In this document: piece after piece, positions 8,941 through 17,257 of the stretch
Layout: every line of letters begins with the position of its first letter
How positions within the stretch are numbered: position 1 is the stretch's first letter
Origin: Fibrobacter sp. UWB5
Lineage (GTDB): Bacteria; Fibrobacterota; Fibrobacteria; Fibrobacterales; Fibrobacteraceae
Direction of reading: 5' to 3'
NCBI RefSeq assembly: GCF_002210295.1
Contig: NZ_MWQH01000003.1
Coordinates: forward strand, 186,001 to 250,000
Length of the DNA: 64,000 nucleotides
Made by a program: the position numbers and the translations under genes
Notes under the pieces: model-generated
The model's input: only the letters and a program-made list of their open reading frames with translations
Told to the model about the DNA's origin: nothing
Database searches by the model: none

Positions 8941-9273
8941 TTATTGCTTATTAGGCTTCTTGGCGATAAGCTCGTCGAACGTTTTTTCGCGTTCTTCGGG
9001 CTTCTTTAGACCTAGAGCTTCGTCAAAGATATCTGATGCGTCACGTGTATCTACAGGTTCATCGTTAAAATATTCATCTATATAAAATGAATTGCCCCTA
9101 CCGGGGATGAATCCGAAAACTAAGCTAGTTATTGCGGAGATTGCGGTCATAATGATAAATAGAATGAACGCAAAATAATCGTCACTTATAAGAAAAAGAA
9201 ATAGCGCGAGTACAAGGTAAAACCCTGTAAAGACTAACCATGTATATAGCCTACCTTTCATCTTATCGGTCAT
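8941..9273 (-). CDS. Small membrane protein of unknown function
   Basis: 110 residues with two adjacent hydrophobic helices (about 11-30 and 33-55, the second ending before IPGRG) and a charged cytoplasmic-looking C-terminal tail rich in Asp, Glu and Lys. No catalytic motif is seen. The ATG at 9273 is used; a second in-frame Met four codons later is an alternative, and neither has a clear ribosome site. It lies between nadE (convergent) and the parC end, with its own terminator-isolated position. Function cannot be assigned. Confidence 0.65.
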   Translation of the reverse strand: MTDKMKGRLYTWLVFTGFYLVLALFLFLISDDYFAFILFIIMTAISAITSLVFGFIPGRGNSFYIDEYFNDEPVDTRDASDIFDEALGLKKPEEREKTFDELIAKKPNKQ

Positions 9274-9292
9274 GCTATAAATATAAACTAAT

Positions 9293-9318
9293 GAAAAAAG
9301 AAATGCCGTTAGGCATTT
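9293..9318 (-). terminator. Intrinsic terminator after parC
   Basis: AAATGCC-GTTA-GGCATTT stem-loop (9301-9318). On the minus strand it is followed by a run of six T after one C. It separates parC transcription from the small membrane protein gene. Confidence 0.7.
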
Positions 9319-9372
9319 AGTACTTTAGTACCATTCGTGTGACAATTTATTTTTCTTTTTAGGGATTAAAAA

Positions 9373-9455
9373 GGAGATCCCGGCGTCCCCGTTCCGAGGA
9401 CCATATCCACTAAGCAGCAAAGCTGCAAGTGGCTATTGGCAAGGCCGGGATGACA
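9373..9455. repeat. 83-bp palindromic element with nested hairpins
   Basis: The ends GGAGATCCCGGC and GCCGGGATGACA form an 8-bp stem (9377-9384 with 9444-9451). Inside are a GTCC...GGAC hairpin and a CCACT-GCAGC/GCTGC-AGTGG hairpin. The ends match the shorter palindrome at 54193-54221, which suggests one dispersed intergenic repeat family. It sits just after the parC stop. Confidence 0.6.
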
Positions 9456-9461
9456 TCGGGC

Positions 9462-12008
9462 TTAATCAAACAGTTCCGGGTCGGATTCGTCGGAGCCTTC
9501 GTCTTCACTGGAACCGTCGTCGAAACTGTCGGGCGGAGTGATTCGGGTAGCGCGCTTCACCTTCTTGGCGGTAAACTTGCTGCCCAAAGCCTTGTAACCC
9601 TTGACTTCGGCGACTTCGGTCAAGTCGAGTTCTTCCTTCTGGACTTCTCGGCCTACCTGGTATTCCATGAGCTCGCGGGCGTCTTCGGTGGCGAAGAATT
9701 CAATCATCTGCGTGTCCTTGTGGTCAGACACGAGGCTGAATTCCGTCGTCATGGGGCAGCCTTCCAAATTGAAACGCTTGACCATGTAGTTGAAGTTGCC
9801 GCCTTCGAAGTAGAGAATCGTAAAGACCTGTTCCGGATCGAACTTGTGGACGTACTTGATGCCAGTACCCACGAGAATCGGGTCGGCCATGTCGTGGACG
9901 CGGGCGGTGCCGTTTTCCTTGACAATGAGAATTTTGTCCTTTTCGCCGAATTCGCCGATGCGGTCACCCTTCTTTTGGGTGCTGATGATGCCGGCGAGGG
10001 CGTCAAAGTAGAGTACGCGGGCGCCCAAGGTGCTCACGCCCTTACGGACGCGCTTGATGCTCTTGACCGGGTACTTGGTCACAATGTTACCCATGGCGCC
10101 ACGGCCCTTCACGTCGATAGAGCTGAAATCCACTTCGAAGTTGAGCTTGGTGCGCGGCCGCGGCTTCAGCGTGACTTCTACGACTTCGGCTTCGCCGTTC
10201 AGGTTGCTCGACATATACAGAATCTTGCTGCCGGGCTTGCCCTTACCCATAAAGTAATCCTTGTCGCGGGTAACGCCACCCACGTTGAATCGCTTGATAT
10301 AGTAAGCGCCGTCCTTGCCGTCCTGGTGAATCACGTTGTAAATGTGGCGGTCGTCGTCCTTCTTGAATTTTTCGACGAGCAAGATGTTCTTGCCCACAAA
10401 ATCCTTGTCGCTAACCTTGACGACCTTGAAGCTGCCGTCGGCCTTGAACACGATCAAGTCGTCGTATTCGGACACGTCGAAGAGGTATTCTTCCTTCTTC
10501 ATACCGGTGCCCACAAAGCCTTCCTTGCGGTTCACGTAGAGCTTCTGGTTGGCAAGAGCCACGTGCACGGCTTCGACCTTGCCGAACTCCGCAATCTGCG
10601 TGCGGCGTTCCTTGCCTTCGCCATACTTCTTCAAGATGTTCTTGAAGTGCTCGATGGTGTAGTCGGTGATGTGTTCCTGGTTGTACTTGCAGGTCGCGAT
10701 ACTTTCTTCCAGTTCCTTCAAAAGCTGGTCGGCCTTTTCGCGGTCGTAATGGCTTATGCGGCGGATCGGAATTTCGATGAGCTTGCCGATTTCTTCGTCG
10801 GTGATGTCCTTGCGGTGCAGGCGCTTCACGTACGGCATAAGGCCTTCGCGCACGAAGTTGATAATCTGTTCGCGGTCCTTCGCCTTCTTGATGACCTCGT
10901 AGACTTCTTTTTCGATGAAGATCTTTTCGAGGGTGGTCATGTGCCACTTGTCTTCGAGGTGCTTAAGTTCGTTGGCCAGTTCCCATTCCAGGAGCTTGAC
11001 CGTGTGCTCCGTGTTCATGCGCAGAATGTCGGAGACGCCGAGGAATTTCGGGTGCTTGTCGACAATGACGCAGGTGCAGGGAGAAATGGACTTTTCGCAG
11101 TCGGTAAAGGTGTAGAGGGCGTCGATGGCGACTTGCGGGTCGGTGCCCGGCTGCAGGTGCACGAGAATTTCGACTTCTTTACTCGTGTTGTCGTCGACGT
11201 GCTTGATCTTGATTTTACCCTTGTCGTTTGCCTTCACGATGCTTTCGATCAGGCTTACGGTGGTGGTGCCGTACGGGATTTCGCGGATGGCGAGGGTCTT
11301 GTTGTCGACCTTTTCAATCTTGGCGCGCACGCGGACCTTGCCGCCGCGCTGGCCATCGTTGTAGTCGCTCACGTCGATGATGCCGCCGGTAAAGAAATCC
11401 GGGTACAGCGTAAACTTCTTGCCCTTGAGGATGGCGATGCTTGCTTCGCAGAGTTCCCTGAAGTTGTGGGGGAGGATTGAGGTCGAAAGACCCACGGCGA
11501 TACCGTCTACGCCCTGGGCGAGCAAGAGCGGGAACTTGACCGGGAGTGTCACCGGTTCCTGGCTACGACCATCGTAGCTCGGAATCCATTCGGTGGTTTC
11601 GGGGTTGAATACCACATCGACTGCGAACGGCGTGAGGCGGCCTTCGATATAACGGGGGGCTGCAGCACGGTCGCCGGTGAAGGGGTTACCCCAGTTACCC
11701 TGGGTGTCAATCAGCAAATTCTTCTGGCCGAGGCCCACGAGAGCATCGCCGATGGAGGCGTCGCCGTGCGGGTGGTAGGCCATGGTTCGACCGACGATGG
11801 TGGCCACCTTCTGGTAGCGGCCGTCGTGGTTTTCGAAAAGGGAGTGCAAAATGCGGCGCTGCACCGGCTTAAGTCCGTCTTCGTAGTACGGAACGGCGCG
11901 GTCCAAAATCACGTAGCTGGCGTAGTCCAGGAACCACCCGTCGTAGAGTTTTTCAAGGTGGTTAACGTTCGAAAGTCCAAGGGTCGAATCTTTAATTTCT
12001 TCGCTCAT
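9462..12008 (-). CDS. parC: DNA topoisomerase IV, subunit A
   Basis: 848-residue type IIA topoisomerase breakage-reunion subunit. It opens with the GyrA/ParC-type stretch containing LKPVQRRIL and the motif YHPHGDASIGDAL. The catalytic tyrosine is in AAPRYIEGRL near residue 120. The C-terminal part is beta-pinwheel-like but lacks the gyrase box QRRGGKG, which favours decatenating topoisomerase IV over gyrase. The end is an acidic low-complexity tail. The longest frame begins with TTG at 12014; the ATG at 12008 (MSEEIKDS) is preferred. The ParE partner gene is not in the window. Confidence 0.85.
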   Translation of the reverse strand: MSEEIKDSTLGLSNVNHLEKLYDGWFLDYASYVILDRAVPYYEDGLKPVQRRILHSLFENHDGRYQKVATIVGRTMAYHPHGDASIGDALVGLGQKNLLIDTQGNWGNPFTGDRAAAPRYIEGRLTPFAVDVVFNPETTEWIPSYDGRSQEPVTLPVKFPLLLAQGVDGIAVGLSTSILPHNFRELCEASIAILKGKKFTLYPDFFTGGIIDVSDYNDGQRGGKVRVRAKIEKVDNKTLAIREIPYGTTTVSLIESIVKANDKGKIKIKHVDDNTSKEVEILVHLQPGTDPQVAIDALYTFTDCEKSISPCTCVIVDKHPKFLGVSDILRMNTEHTVKLLEWELANELKHLEDKWHMTTLEKIFIEKEVYEVIKKAKDREQIINFVREGLMPYVKRLHRKDITDEEIGKLIEIPIRRISHYDREKADQLLKELEESIATCKYNQEHITDYTIEHFKNILKKYGEGKERRTQIAEFGKVEAVHVALANQKLYVNRKEGFVGTGMKKEEYLFDVSEYDDLIVFKADGSFKVVKVSDKDFVGKNILLVEKFKKDDDRHIYNVIHQDGKDGAYYIKRFNVGGVTRDKDYFMGKGKPGSKILYMSSNLNGEAEVVEVTLKPRPRTKLNFEVDFSSIDVKGRGAMGNIVTKYPVKSIKRVRKGVSTLGARVLYFDALAGIISTQKKGDRIGEFGEKDKILIVKENGTARVHDMADPILVGTGIKYVHKFDPEQVFTILYFEGGNFNYMVKRFNLEGCPMTTEFSLVSDHKDTQMIEFFATEDARELMEYQVGREVQKEELDLTEVAEVKGYKALGSKFTAKKVKRATRITPPDSFDDGSSEDEGSDESDPELFD

Positions 12009-12059
12009 ATTCAAAAAATTGCGTTTTAAGGCTTAAATTTCAACGTACGGACACAATAT

Positions 12060-12093
12060 AAAAAAAAAGTAGTGTCAAAAAATTGACACTACT
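12060..12093 (-). terminator. Intrinsic terminator of the porin-like gene
   Basis: Perfect 11-bp stem AGTAGTGTCAA/TTGACACTACT (12068-12078 with 12083-12093). On the minus strand it is followed by a run of eight or more T. Confidence 0.88.
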
Positions 12094-12117
12094 GCACAAA
12101 GGGGCAAAAATGCTCGG

Positions 12118-13647
12118 TTAGAAGCTGAACACGGCTTCGACACCGAACTTGAGGTTCAGATCTTCGCCGTAGTCAATTGTAGAAACGGCTGCTTCGTGGC
12201 CGTCCCTTTCCCAGTCGTCACCCATGGGGAGAATCGCCATGAGGAAACCGGTAACATCGAGACCGTCTACCGGAGTGAAGTAAGAACGCAGACCGAAGTT
12301 CAAAGTACCGAGGTCGGTGTCGTCGTCAAGAGAGTTCGTGTGCAGTTCGCCAACAGCGCCGAGGGCGAACGCGTCGTTGAACTTGATGATGCCTTCGCCG
12401 TAGGCAAACATATATTCCGGAAGTTCGATGTCGTGGATCGTTGCCTTTTCCAGATTGTCATCCAGCAGGGCGTAGAAGAATCCACCCTTGACAGTTACGT
12501 TGGCAACCTTGAAGGTGGGTTCTGCCAAGAAGGCGTGAGTGAATTTCGGATTGGACTTGGTGATGTTGTCTTTGTGCAAACCGTAGACGGCGTGGATGGC
12601 GAACGGACCGAATTCGAGGGCGGCATCCAAACCGGCGTGGAATTCGCTTTCGTCTTCAATCTGCCAGTTCTGGTAATGAACGAACGGGCGGAGTACCTGG
12701 CCGGCCAAGTCAAACTGGTACGCGGCGTGCACGTCGTAGCTCTTGCAGGTCTTATCTGCTGGAATCGGGTTGCCGTTTGCATCGTAGTACTGGTTGCTGC
12801 AGGTGTAGTCAGCGCCGCTTCTGGTAAGGCCAAAGGCGAGCTGCAGACCGTAGAGATCGAGTTCGATGCCACGGACATCGTGTTCCTTCATTCCGACGGC
12901 GTAGTCAGCAGGATCGTTATAGTCGTAGTAGTCGAATGCGCCTTCGGAATAGGTCATGTCGCCAAACTTGATGGCGAAGTTTTCGTTCTTCTGGTATTGA
13001 ACGAATGCACCGTTATAGTGAACTGCCGGCGAGGTCCCTTCGCCATCGGCTTCGATTTCAACCTGAGCGGACCACTTGTCGTTAAACTTTACCTGGAAAT
13101 CGACGTCGACGGTAGACCAGAAATCATGATAGAAGTCTCGTTCGTTGTCATTTCGCCAGTTGACGTAGGTGTCAAATTCTGCCTGGCCGGAAACCTTGAA
13201 TTCCATGGCCTTCTTGCCTTCGGGGGCGGGGTCAGCCTTGGTGATGTTCAGACGTTCTACGAAAGAGGCGCCTTCCTTAGCATCTTCTTTCTTTTCTTCG
13301 GCTTTGGGCTCTTCAGCCTTGGCAACTTCTTCTTTCTTTTCTTCAATTTTAGGTTCTTCTGCCTTGGCGGCTTCATCCTTTTTCGGTTCTTCAGCAACCT
13401 TGGCTTCTTCGGCCTTCGGGGCTACTGCTGCGGTGTCGGCAGCCGGAGCTGCGGCTTGTTGAGTAGCGGGCTGGGCTGTTTCAGCCTTCGGGGCTTCGGC
13501 AGCGGGTTGTGCTGCAGGAGCGGCGGCCGGCTGAGCGGTCGGGGTGGCGGCAGGCTGGGCTGCAGGGGCTGCGGCCGGGGCGGCTTGTGCAAAGGCGCTT
13601 GCGGCGGCGAGGCCGAGCACGATTGCAGAAAGTTTCATGGATTTCAT
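12118..13647 (-). CDS. Porin-like outer membrane protein with Ala/Pro and Glu/Lys-rich linker
   Basis: 509 residues. A signal peptide (about 1-22, cleavage near AFAQA) is followed by a long low-complexity stretch, Ala-Pro-Gln rich (to about residue 60) and then Glu-Lys-Ala rich (to about 125). The rest has alternating beta-strand character and ends VEAVFSF, with the C-terminal aromatic expected of a beta-barrel. This suggests a substrate-selective porin whose linker may touch the peptidoglycan or periplasm; the substrate is unknown. A strong ribosome site (AAGGAG) precedes the ATG. It is downstream of the Mla operon terminator and ends in its own terminator. Confidence 0.72.
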   Translation of the reverse strand: MKSMKLSAIVLGLAAASAFAQAAPAAAPAAQPAATPTAQPAAAPAAQPAAEAPKAETAQPATQQAAAPAADTAAVAPKAEEAKVAEEPKKDEAAKAEEPKIEEKKEEVAKAEEPKAEEKKEDAKEGASFVERLNITKADPAPEGKKAMEFKVSGQAEFDTYVNWRNDNERDFYHDFWSTVDVDFQVKFNDKWSAQVEIEADGEGTSPAVHYNGAFVQYQKNENFAIKFGDMTYSEGAFDYYDYNDPADYAVGMKEHDVRGIELDLYGLQLAFGLTRSGADYTCSNQYYDANGNPIPADKTCKSYDVHAAYQFDLAGQVLRPFVHYQNWQIEDESEFHAGLDAALEFGPFAIHAVYGLHKDNITKSNPKFTHAFLAEPTFKVANVTVKGGFFYALLDDNLEKATIHDIELPEYMFAYGEGIIKFNDAFALGAVGELHTNSLDDDTDLGTLNFGLRSYFTPVDGLDVTGFLMAILPMGDDWERDGHEAAVSTIDYGEDLNLKFGVEAVFSF

Positions 13648-13717
13648 TAGGAGCTCCTTTATGAATGTTAATCTTTACGAAATTTAACAATGTAAACGGT
13701 TTTTGACAAAACGAACG

Positions 13718-13745
13718 AAAAAAAGTGCCTTTTGAGGGCACTTTT
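13718..13745 (-). terminator. Terminator of the Mla operon
   Basis: AAAAGTGCC/GGCACTTTT stem (13721-13729 with 13737-13745). On the minus strand the T-run extends into the tail of the stem. Confidence 0.8.
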
Positions 13746-13768
13746 CTAGATATTCCGCTATTTTATTA

Positions 13769-14362
13769 CTAGTTCTGGGACGAAATTTCGTTGAGGGCTT
13801 CTTCCATGTACTTGCCGAAGAGCTTGGAAATGGTTTCGGCAGTCGTTCTCGGTTCGCGGTTGTCCATGCTTAGCTTCTCGTCAAAGCTCTTTTCCCAGAT
13901 GGCCTGGTCGCTTTCGGTTTTGCGGAAGGTGAGTTGTACGGCGAGACGTGCGTACTGCGAAGAACCTTCGTCCACTTCTTCGATGGCGATAATGTTTCCC
14001 ATGAACTCAAAATCGGGCTTGCCGGTGGGCTTGGTTTCAACACTCTTGAAAAGCCCGCTCTTGGTGATGTATTCGCTTGCGACCTGGGCGAGCATGTGTT
14101 CCGGGCGGCTTGCCCACAAGTCCAGGTCGTAGAACATGAAGTCGTAGGCGGATTCGCGGTAAACGATGTTTGTGCGCTGGTAGGCCGGTTCAATGGAGAA
14201 CTTGCGTACCTGCAGGCGCTTGTCGGCGAATGCTCCCGCCGAGGGCATGCTGATGTTTTCGACGGCAACAGTGTAATAGCGCGTGGGTTCGCTGGAACCT
14301 CCGCCCAGGCAGGCGGTTAAAGAAAGTGCGATTGCCGATAAGAGAATTAATTTCTTGAACAT
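13769..14362 (-). CDS. Mla/Mce-associated outer-membrane lipoprotein
   Basis: 197-residue lipoprotein with signal peptide and lipobox LTAC (Cys18). The body resembles the auxiliary lipoprotein (PqiC-like) that accompanies MCE-type lipid transporters: a short beta strand YYTVAV after the linker, a RxFSIEPAYQRTNIVYR-like stretch, and a predicted alpha/beta fold. It begins 3 nt after the mlaD stop and is the last gene of the operon. It probably docks the MCE protein to the outer membrane. Confidence 0.75.
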   Translation of the reverse strand: MFKKLILLSAIALSLTACLGGGSSEPTRYYTVAVENISMPSAGAFADKRLQVRKFSIEPAYQRTNIVYRESAYDFMFYDLDLWASRPEHMLAQVASEYITKSGLFKSVETKPTGKPDFEFMGNIIAIEEVDEGSSQYARLAVQLTFRKTESDQAIWEKSFDEKLSMDNREPRTTAETISKLFGKYMEEALNEISSQN

Positions 14363-14365
14363 TTA

Positions 14366-15292
14366 TCACTTCCTTCTAGACTTGTTTTCGGCATGGATGA
14401 GCGCCGACGGGTTATTCTTGATCTTCTGCGAGAATTCTTCGAGGTTTTCAAGCACGGCGTTGAGTTCTACGACCGCATCGCCGACTTGATCTTGATTCTT
14501 GTAGACCATCTGGTCGAGGCGCTTGGAAAGCTGGTTGATCGATTCCAGAGTCTGGGTGATGTTTTCGTTCATGCTCTTGGTATCGATCGCTGCAATCTTT
14601 TCCTTGACCAAGTCCATGTTTTCGCTGGTCTTTGCCGCAATCTTCGCTTCTTCGATTTCGGCGAGAACGTTTCTCATGGAGACCGCGGCATTCGAAATAT
14701 TGTTGATGGGCTTGTTCAGGTTCTGGGTCATGTTGTTCAGGTTCCTGGAGGCCCCTTCGAAATTCTTGATGGCGCTGCTGATGTTGTCGGCGTTTTCGGA
14801 CGAGAAAATCTTGTTGATGTTGGTCAAAAGGGAATCGATATGGCCGACGATGTCTGTGGCCTTGTTTGCCATTTCATCGAAGGCCGTTTTTTCTGCCGGA
14901 ACGAAGCCGCCTTCCTGTACATCGGGCTCGTCGAAGCGTCCGCCCGAAAGAACAATCTGCTTTTCGCCGGTGAGTGAAATGCCGTGTGTCATGCCGGCGC
15001 GGGTGCCAAGCTTGATCGGCGTGCCCTTGTTCACGCGGAAACGGACGACCACTTGGTTCAGGTTCGAAGAATCGATTTCAATTCCGGTGACGTTACCGAC
15101 ATCGATACCGTTCAGCTTGACCTGGGCGTCTGTGTACAGGCCGATAACAGATTCGCTGAATACGGTATAATAGTTGTCGAATTCCTTGTTCAAAAAGCGC
15201 GAAAGCACATAGCCTAGGAATACGCAAATCATGACTCCGCAAAGGAGCATGAAGGCGCCAATCTTGATTCGTTCGGAGCGTGTGGTTTCCAT
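14366..15292 (-). CDS. MCE-domain lipid-binding protein (MlaD-like)
   Basis: 308 residues. One N-terminal membrane helix (about 10-30) anchors a periplasmic MCE domain (about 40-120, with AQVKLNGIDVGNVTGI). A long, mostly helical or coiled-coil C-terminal region follows. MCE proteins form hexameric rings that carry lipids between the inner-membrane ABC complex and the outer membrane. It lies 12 nt after the ATPase gene and 3 nt before the lipoprotein gene, as expected for an Mla-type operon. The long coiled tail suggests a needle-like rather than a minimal MlaD form. Confidence 0.88.
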   Translation of the reverse strand: METTRSERIKIGAFMLLCGVMICVFLGYVLSRFLNKEFDNYYTVFSESVIGLYTDAQVKLNGIDVGNVTGIEIDSSNLNQVVVRFRVNKGTPIKLGTRAGMTHGISLTGEKQIVLSGGRFDEPDVQEGGFVPAEKTAFDEMANKATDIVGHIDSLLTNINKIFSSENADNISSAIKNFEGASRNLNNMTQNLNKPINNISNAAVSMRNVLAEIEEAKIAAKTSENMDLVKEKIAAIDTKSMNENITQTLESINQLSKRLDQMVYKNQDQVGDAVVELNAVLENLEEFSQKIKNNPSALIHAENKSRRK

Positions 15293-15304
15293 AGTTACTC
15301 CAAA

Positions 15305-16090
15305 TCAATCGATAAAGTTAAAATGATAATATTCATTGTTGTCTTCTTCCTTGGGGCATTGCCTATTGAAGAAATGCTTGAGTATCGGGTCTTCGCTTTC
15401 AAGCCCTTGCTGCAAGGTGCCATCCATGAGCACGTAGCCGTCTTTCAGGTAAATAAAGCGGTCGCAGACAATCTTGATGCTTTCGAGTTCGTGGCTCACG
15501 ATCACCATCGAAACCCCGAGCGTATCGCGAAGTTCAAGCAAAAGTTCGTCGAGCGAGCGGGCTGTCACCGGGTCAAGGCCAGTCGAGGGTTCGTCGCAAA
15601 AGAGCAGTTCCGGCTTCAGGGCGATGGCGCGGGCGAGGGCCGCGCGGCGTTTCATGCCGCCCGAAAGTTCGGAGGGGTACTTGTGGAAGGCGTGCAGCAG
15701 GTGGACTTTTTCGAGTCGGTCGGCCACAATCGCTTCCATTTGCTTCTTGGGCATGTAAGGCATGCTGCGGATGAGCGGAAGCATGGCGTTTTCGGCCACG
15801 GTCAAGTCCGACAGAAGTGCGCCATTCTGGAATAGTACCCCCGTACGGAGGCGGGTCTCGAAATCGAGGCCTTCCTTGGCGCCAAACTGCTTTCCAAAAA
15901 AGGTAATCGTTCCGCTTTCGGACTTGTAGAGCTTGAGGATGTTGTTCATCAGCGTCGACTTGCCGCATCCCGAGCTGCCGAGAATCATGCGGATTTCGCC
16001 CTTCTTGACATCGAACGAAATGTCGTTCAATATGGTCTTTCCGTCGTAACCGGCCTTCAGGTGATCTACTTTGAGTGTAATGTCTTCCAT
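15305..16090 (-). CDS. ABC transporter ATPase of the Mla system (MlaF-like)
   Basis: 261-residue ABC ATPase energising the MlaE permease. Walker A GSSGCGKST, signature LSGGMKRRAALARA, Walker B LLFCDEPSTGLDP and the switch histidine in IVSHE are all present. The open frame extends further upstream, but AGAGGT precedes the ATG at 16090 (MEDITLKVDH), which starts right where the ATPase fold should, so that start is used. It lies 8 nt after the mlaE stop. Confidence 0.93.
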   Translation of the reverse strand: MEDITLKVDHLKAGYDGKTILNDISFDVKKGEIRMILGSSGCGKSTLMNNILKLYKSESGTITFFGKQFGAKEGLDFETRLRTGVLFQNGALLSDLTVAENAMLPLIRSMPYMPKKQMEAIVADRLEKVHLLHAFHKYPSELSGGMKRRAALARAIALKPELLFCDEPSTGLDPVTARSLDELLLELRDTLGVSMVIVSHELESIKIVCDRFIYLKDGYVLMDGTLQQGLESEDPILKHFFNRQCPKEEDNNEYYHFNFID

Positions 16091-16098
16091 GTTTACCT

Positions 16099-17163
16099 CT
16101 AGTAGAATATGAAACTGAACGCGCAGTCCGCGACAATAATGGCAGAAATCGAAACCACGACGCTCGATGTCGTTGCAAGGCCTACGGCTTCGGCGCCTCC
16201 TTCGGCATTGAGGCCCTTGTTGCAAGAAATCAGCGTGACCAGCCAACCGAATGCGATGGATTTGACCGTGCTCTTCAAGAAAAGAATCGGCGGAATCCCG
16301 TCGCGGATGGACTGGAAATAGTTCGCAAAAGAAATATCAAAGAAAAAGTATCCGATCAAGAAACCGGCGAGGCAGCCCGCGATGCCCGCACAGAAGGCAA
16401 GAATCGGGGTACAGATGGTCATGGCGATAAAGCGGGGGACCACTAGGTACTGCACCGGCGAAATGGCCATGGTCTTGATGGCCTTGATTTCTTCGCAGAC
16501 GGACATGTTCGCAATTTCGGCCGCGATGGAACTGCCGGAACGCCCTGCCAAGATAATGGTCGTTAAAAGCGGGCTGATTTCGGCAAAAATCAGGTAGCCA
16601 AGCCCTGAGGCGAGGTAAGAGCCGCCGCCCACGGCTTTGAGCATGAATGAACTCTGGAGCGCCATGGTAAAGCAGATGAGGGCCACCATCAGGAAACATA
16701 TGCCCGTGGCTTCGGTGCCGAGCATAAAGACCTGCTTGGCGGTGCCGCCGAACTTGCTGCGGCCCTTGTCGAAGGGACCGCAAATCATCCAGTAAATGCT
16801 CATGTTCAAGAGGATGAACACCTCGGCGACTTCTTTGGCGACGACGATGGTCTTTGCGCCGATGGCTTCGAGGATGTTGTTGTAGCCGTGCTTGACTTTT
16901 TCAGGAATTTTCTCTTTTTTGAGAGCCCTGAGCTGCGCCTTGATTTCTTCGCTAAAGTGGGCGAGCGTGAGCTTGTTGCCGGTTTTTTCGCTTAAGTCGG
17001 CGAGGAGCGCAAAGAAGGCATCTCCGCTGTAATCCATGCGCGTGAGGGTAGAACCGTCGAGGCAAAGCGGCTCCTTGTAGAGCGTACGCCTGCACTCCCG
17101 CAACAATTCCTTGCTGTTTGCGGCCGTAAGGGTGGTGGGGAGTGTGATCGTTCTTCCTTCCAT
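16099..17163 (-). CDS. MlaE-type lipid ABC permease with N-terminal STAS domain
   Basis: 354 residues. About 95 N-terminal residues resemble a STAS domain (MlaB-like, with DGSTLTRMDYSGDAFFALL). They are followed by an MlaE permease with five or six membrane helices and the family stretch AGRSGSSIAAEIANMSVCEEI. The MlaB function is therefore fused to the permease instead of encoded separately. The open frame begins with TTG at 17172; the ATG at 17163 is preferred. It is the first gene of the four-gene minus-strand operon mlaE-F-D-lipoprotein. The likely role is phospholipid trafficking to keep outer-membrane asymmetry. Confidence 0.88.
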   Translation of the reverse strand: MEGRTITLPTTLTAANSKELLRECRRTLYKEPLCLDGSTLTRMDYSGDAFFALLADLSEKTGNKLTLAHFSEEIKAQLRALKKEKIPEKVKHGYNNILEAIGAKTIVVAKEVAEVFILLNMSIYWMICGPFDKGRSKFGGTAKQVFMLGTEATGICFLMVALICFTMALQSSFMLKAVGGGSYLASGLGYLIFAEISPLLTTIILAGRSGSSIAAEIANMSVCEEIKAIKTMAISPVQYLVVPRFIAMTICTPILAFCAGIAGCLAGFLIGYFFFDISFANYFQSIRDGIPPILFLKSTVKSIAFGWLVTLISCNKGLNAEGGAEAVGLATTSSVVVSISAIIVADCAFSFIFY

Positions 17164-17257
17164 TAAGGCCAAATCTAGAAAATCAGTAAAAATTGTGTTA
17201 CTTTTTTTGCTTTTTTACGACAAAAAGCCTTATAAAGAAGATGATTCGCAATACAAT

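Noticed and set aside
9429-11480. Long plus-strand open frame antisense to parC
   Set aside because: The real gene is the minus-strand topoisomerase with conserved motifs. The antisense frame has a low-complexity, Val/Asp-rich product without family signature.
13250-13600. Repeat-rich region as a mobile or satellite repeat
   Set aside because: It is the Ala/Pro and Glu/Lys low-complexity linker of the porin-like protein, in frame and with normal codon use.
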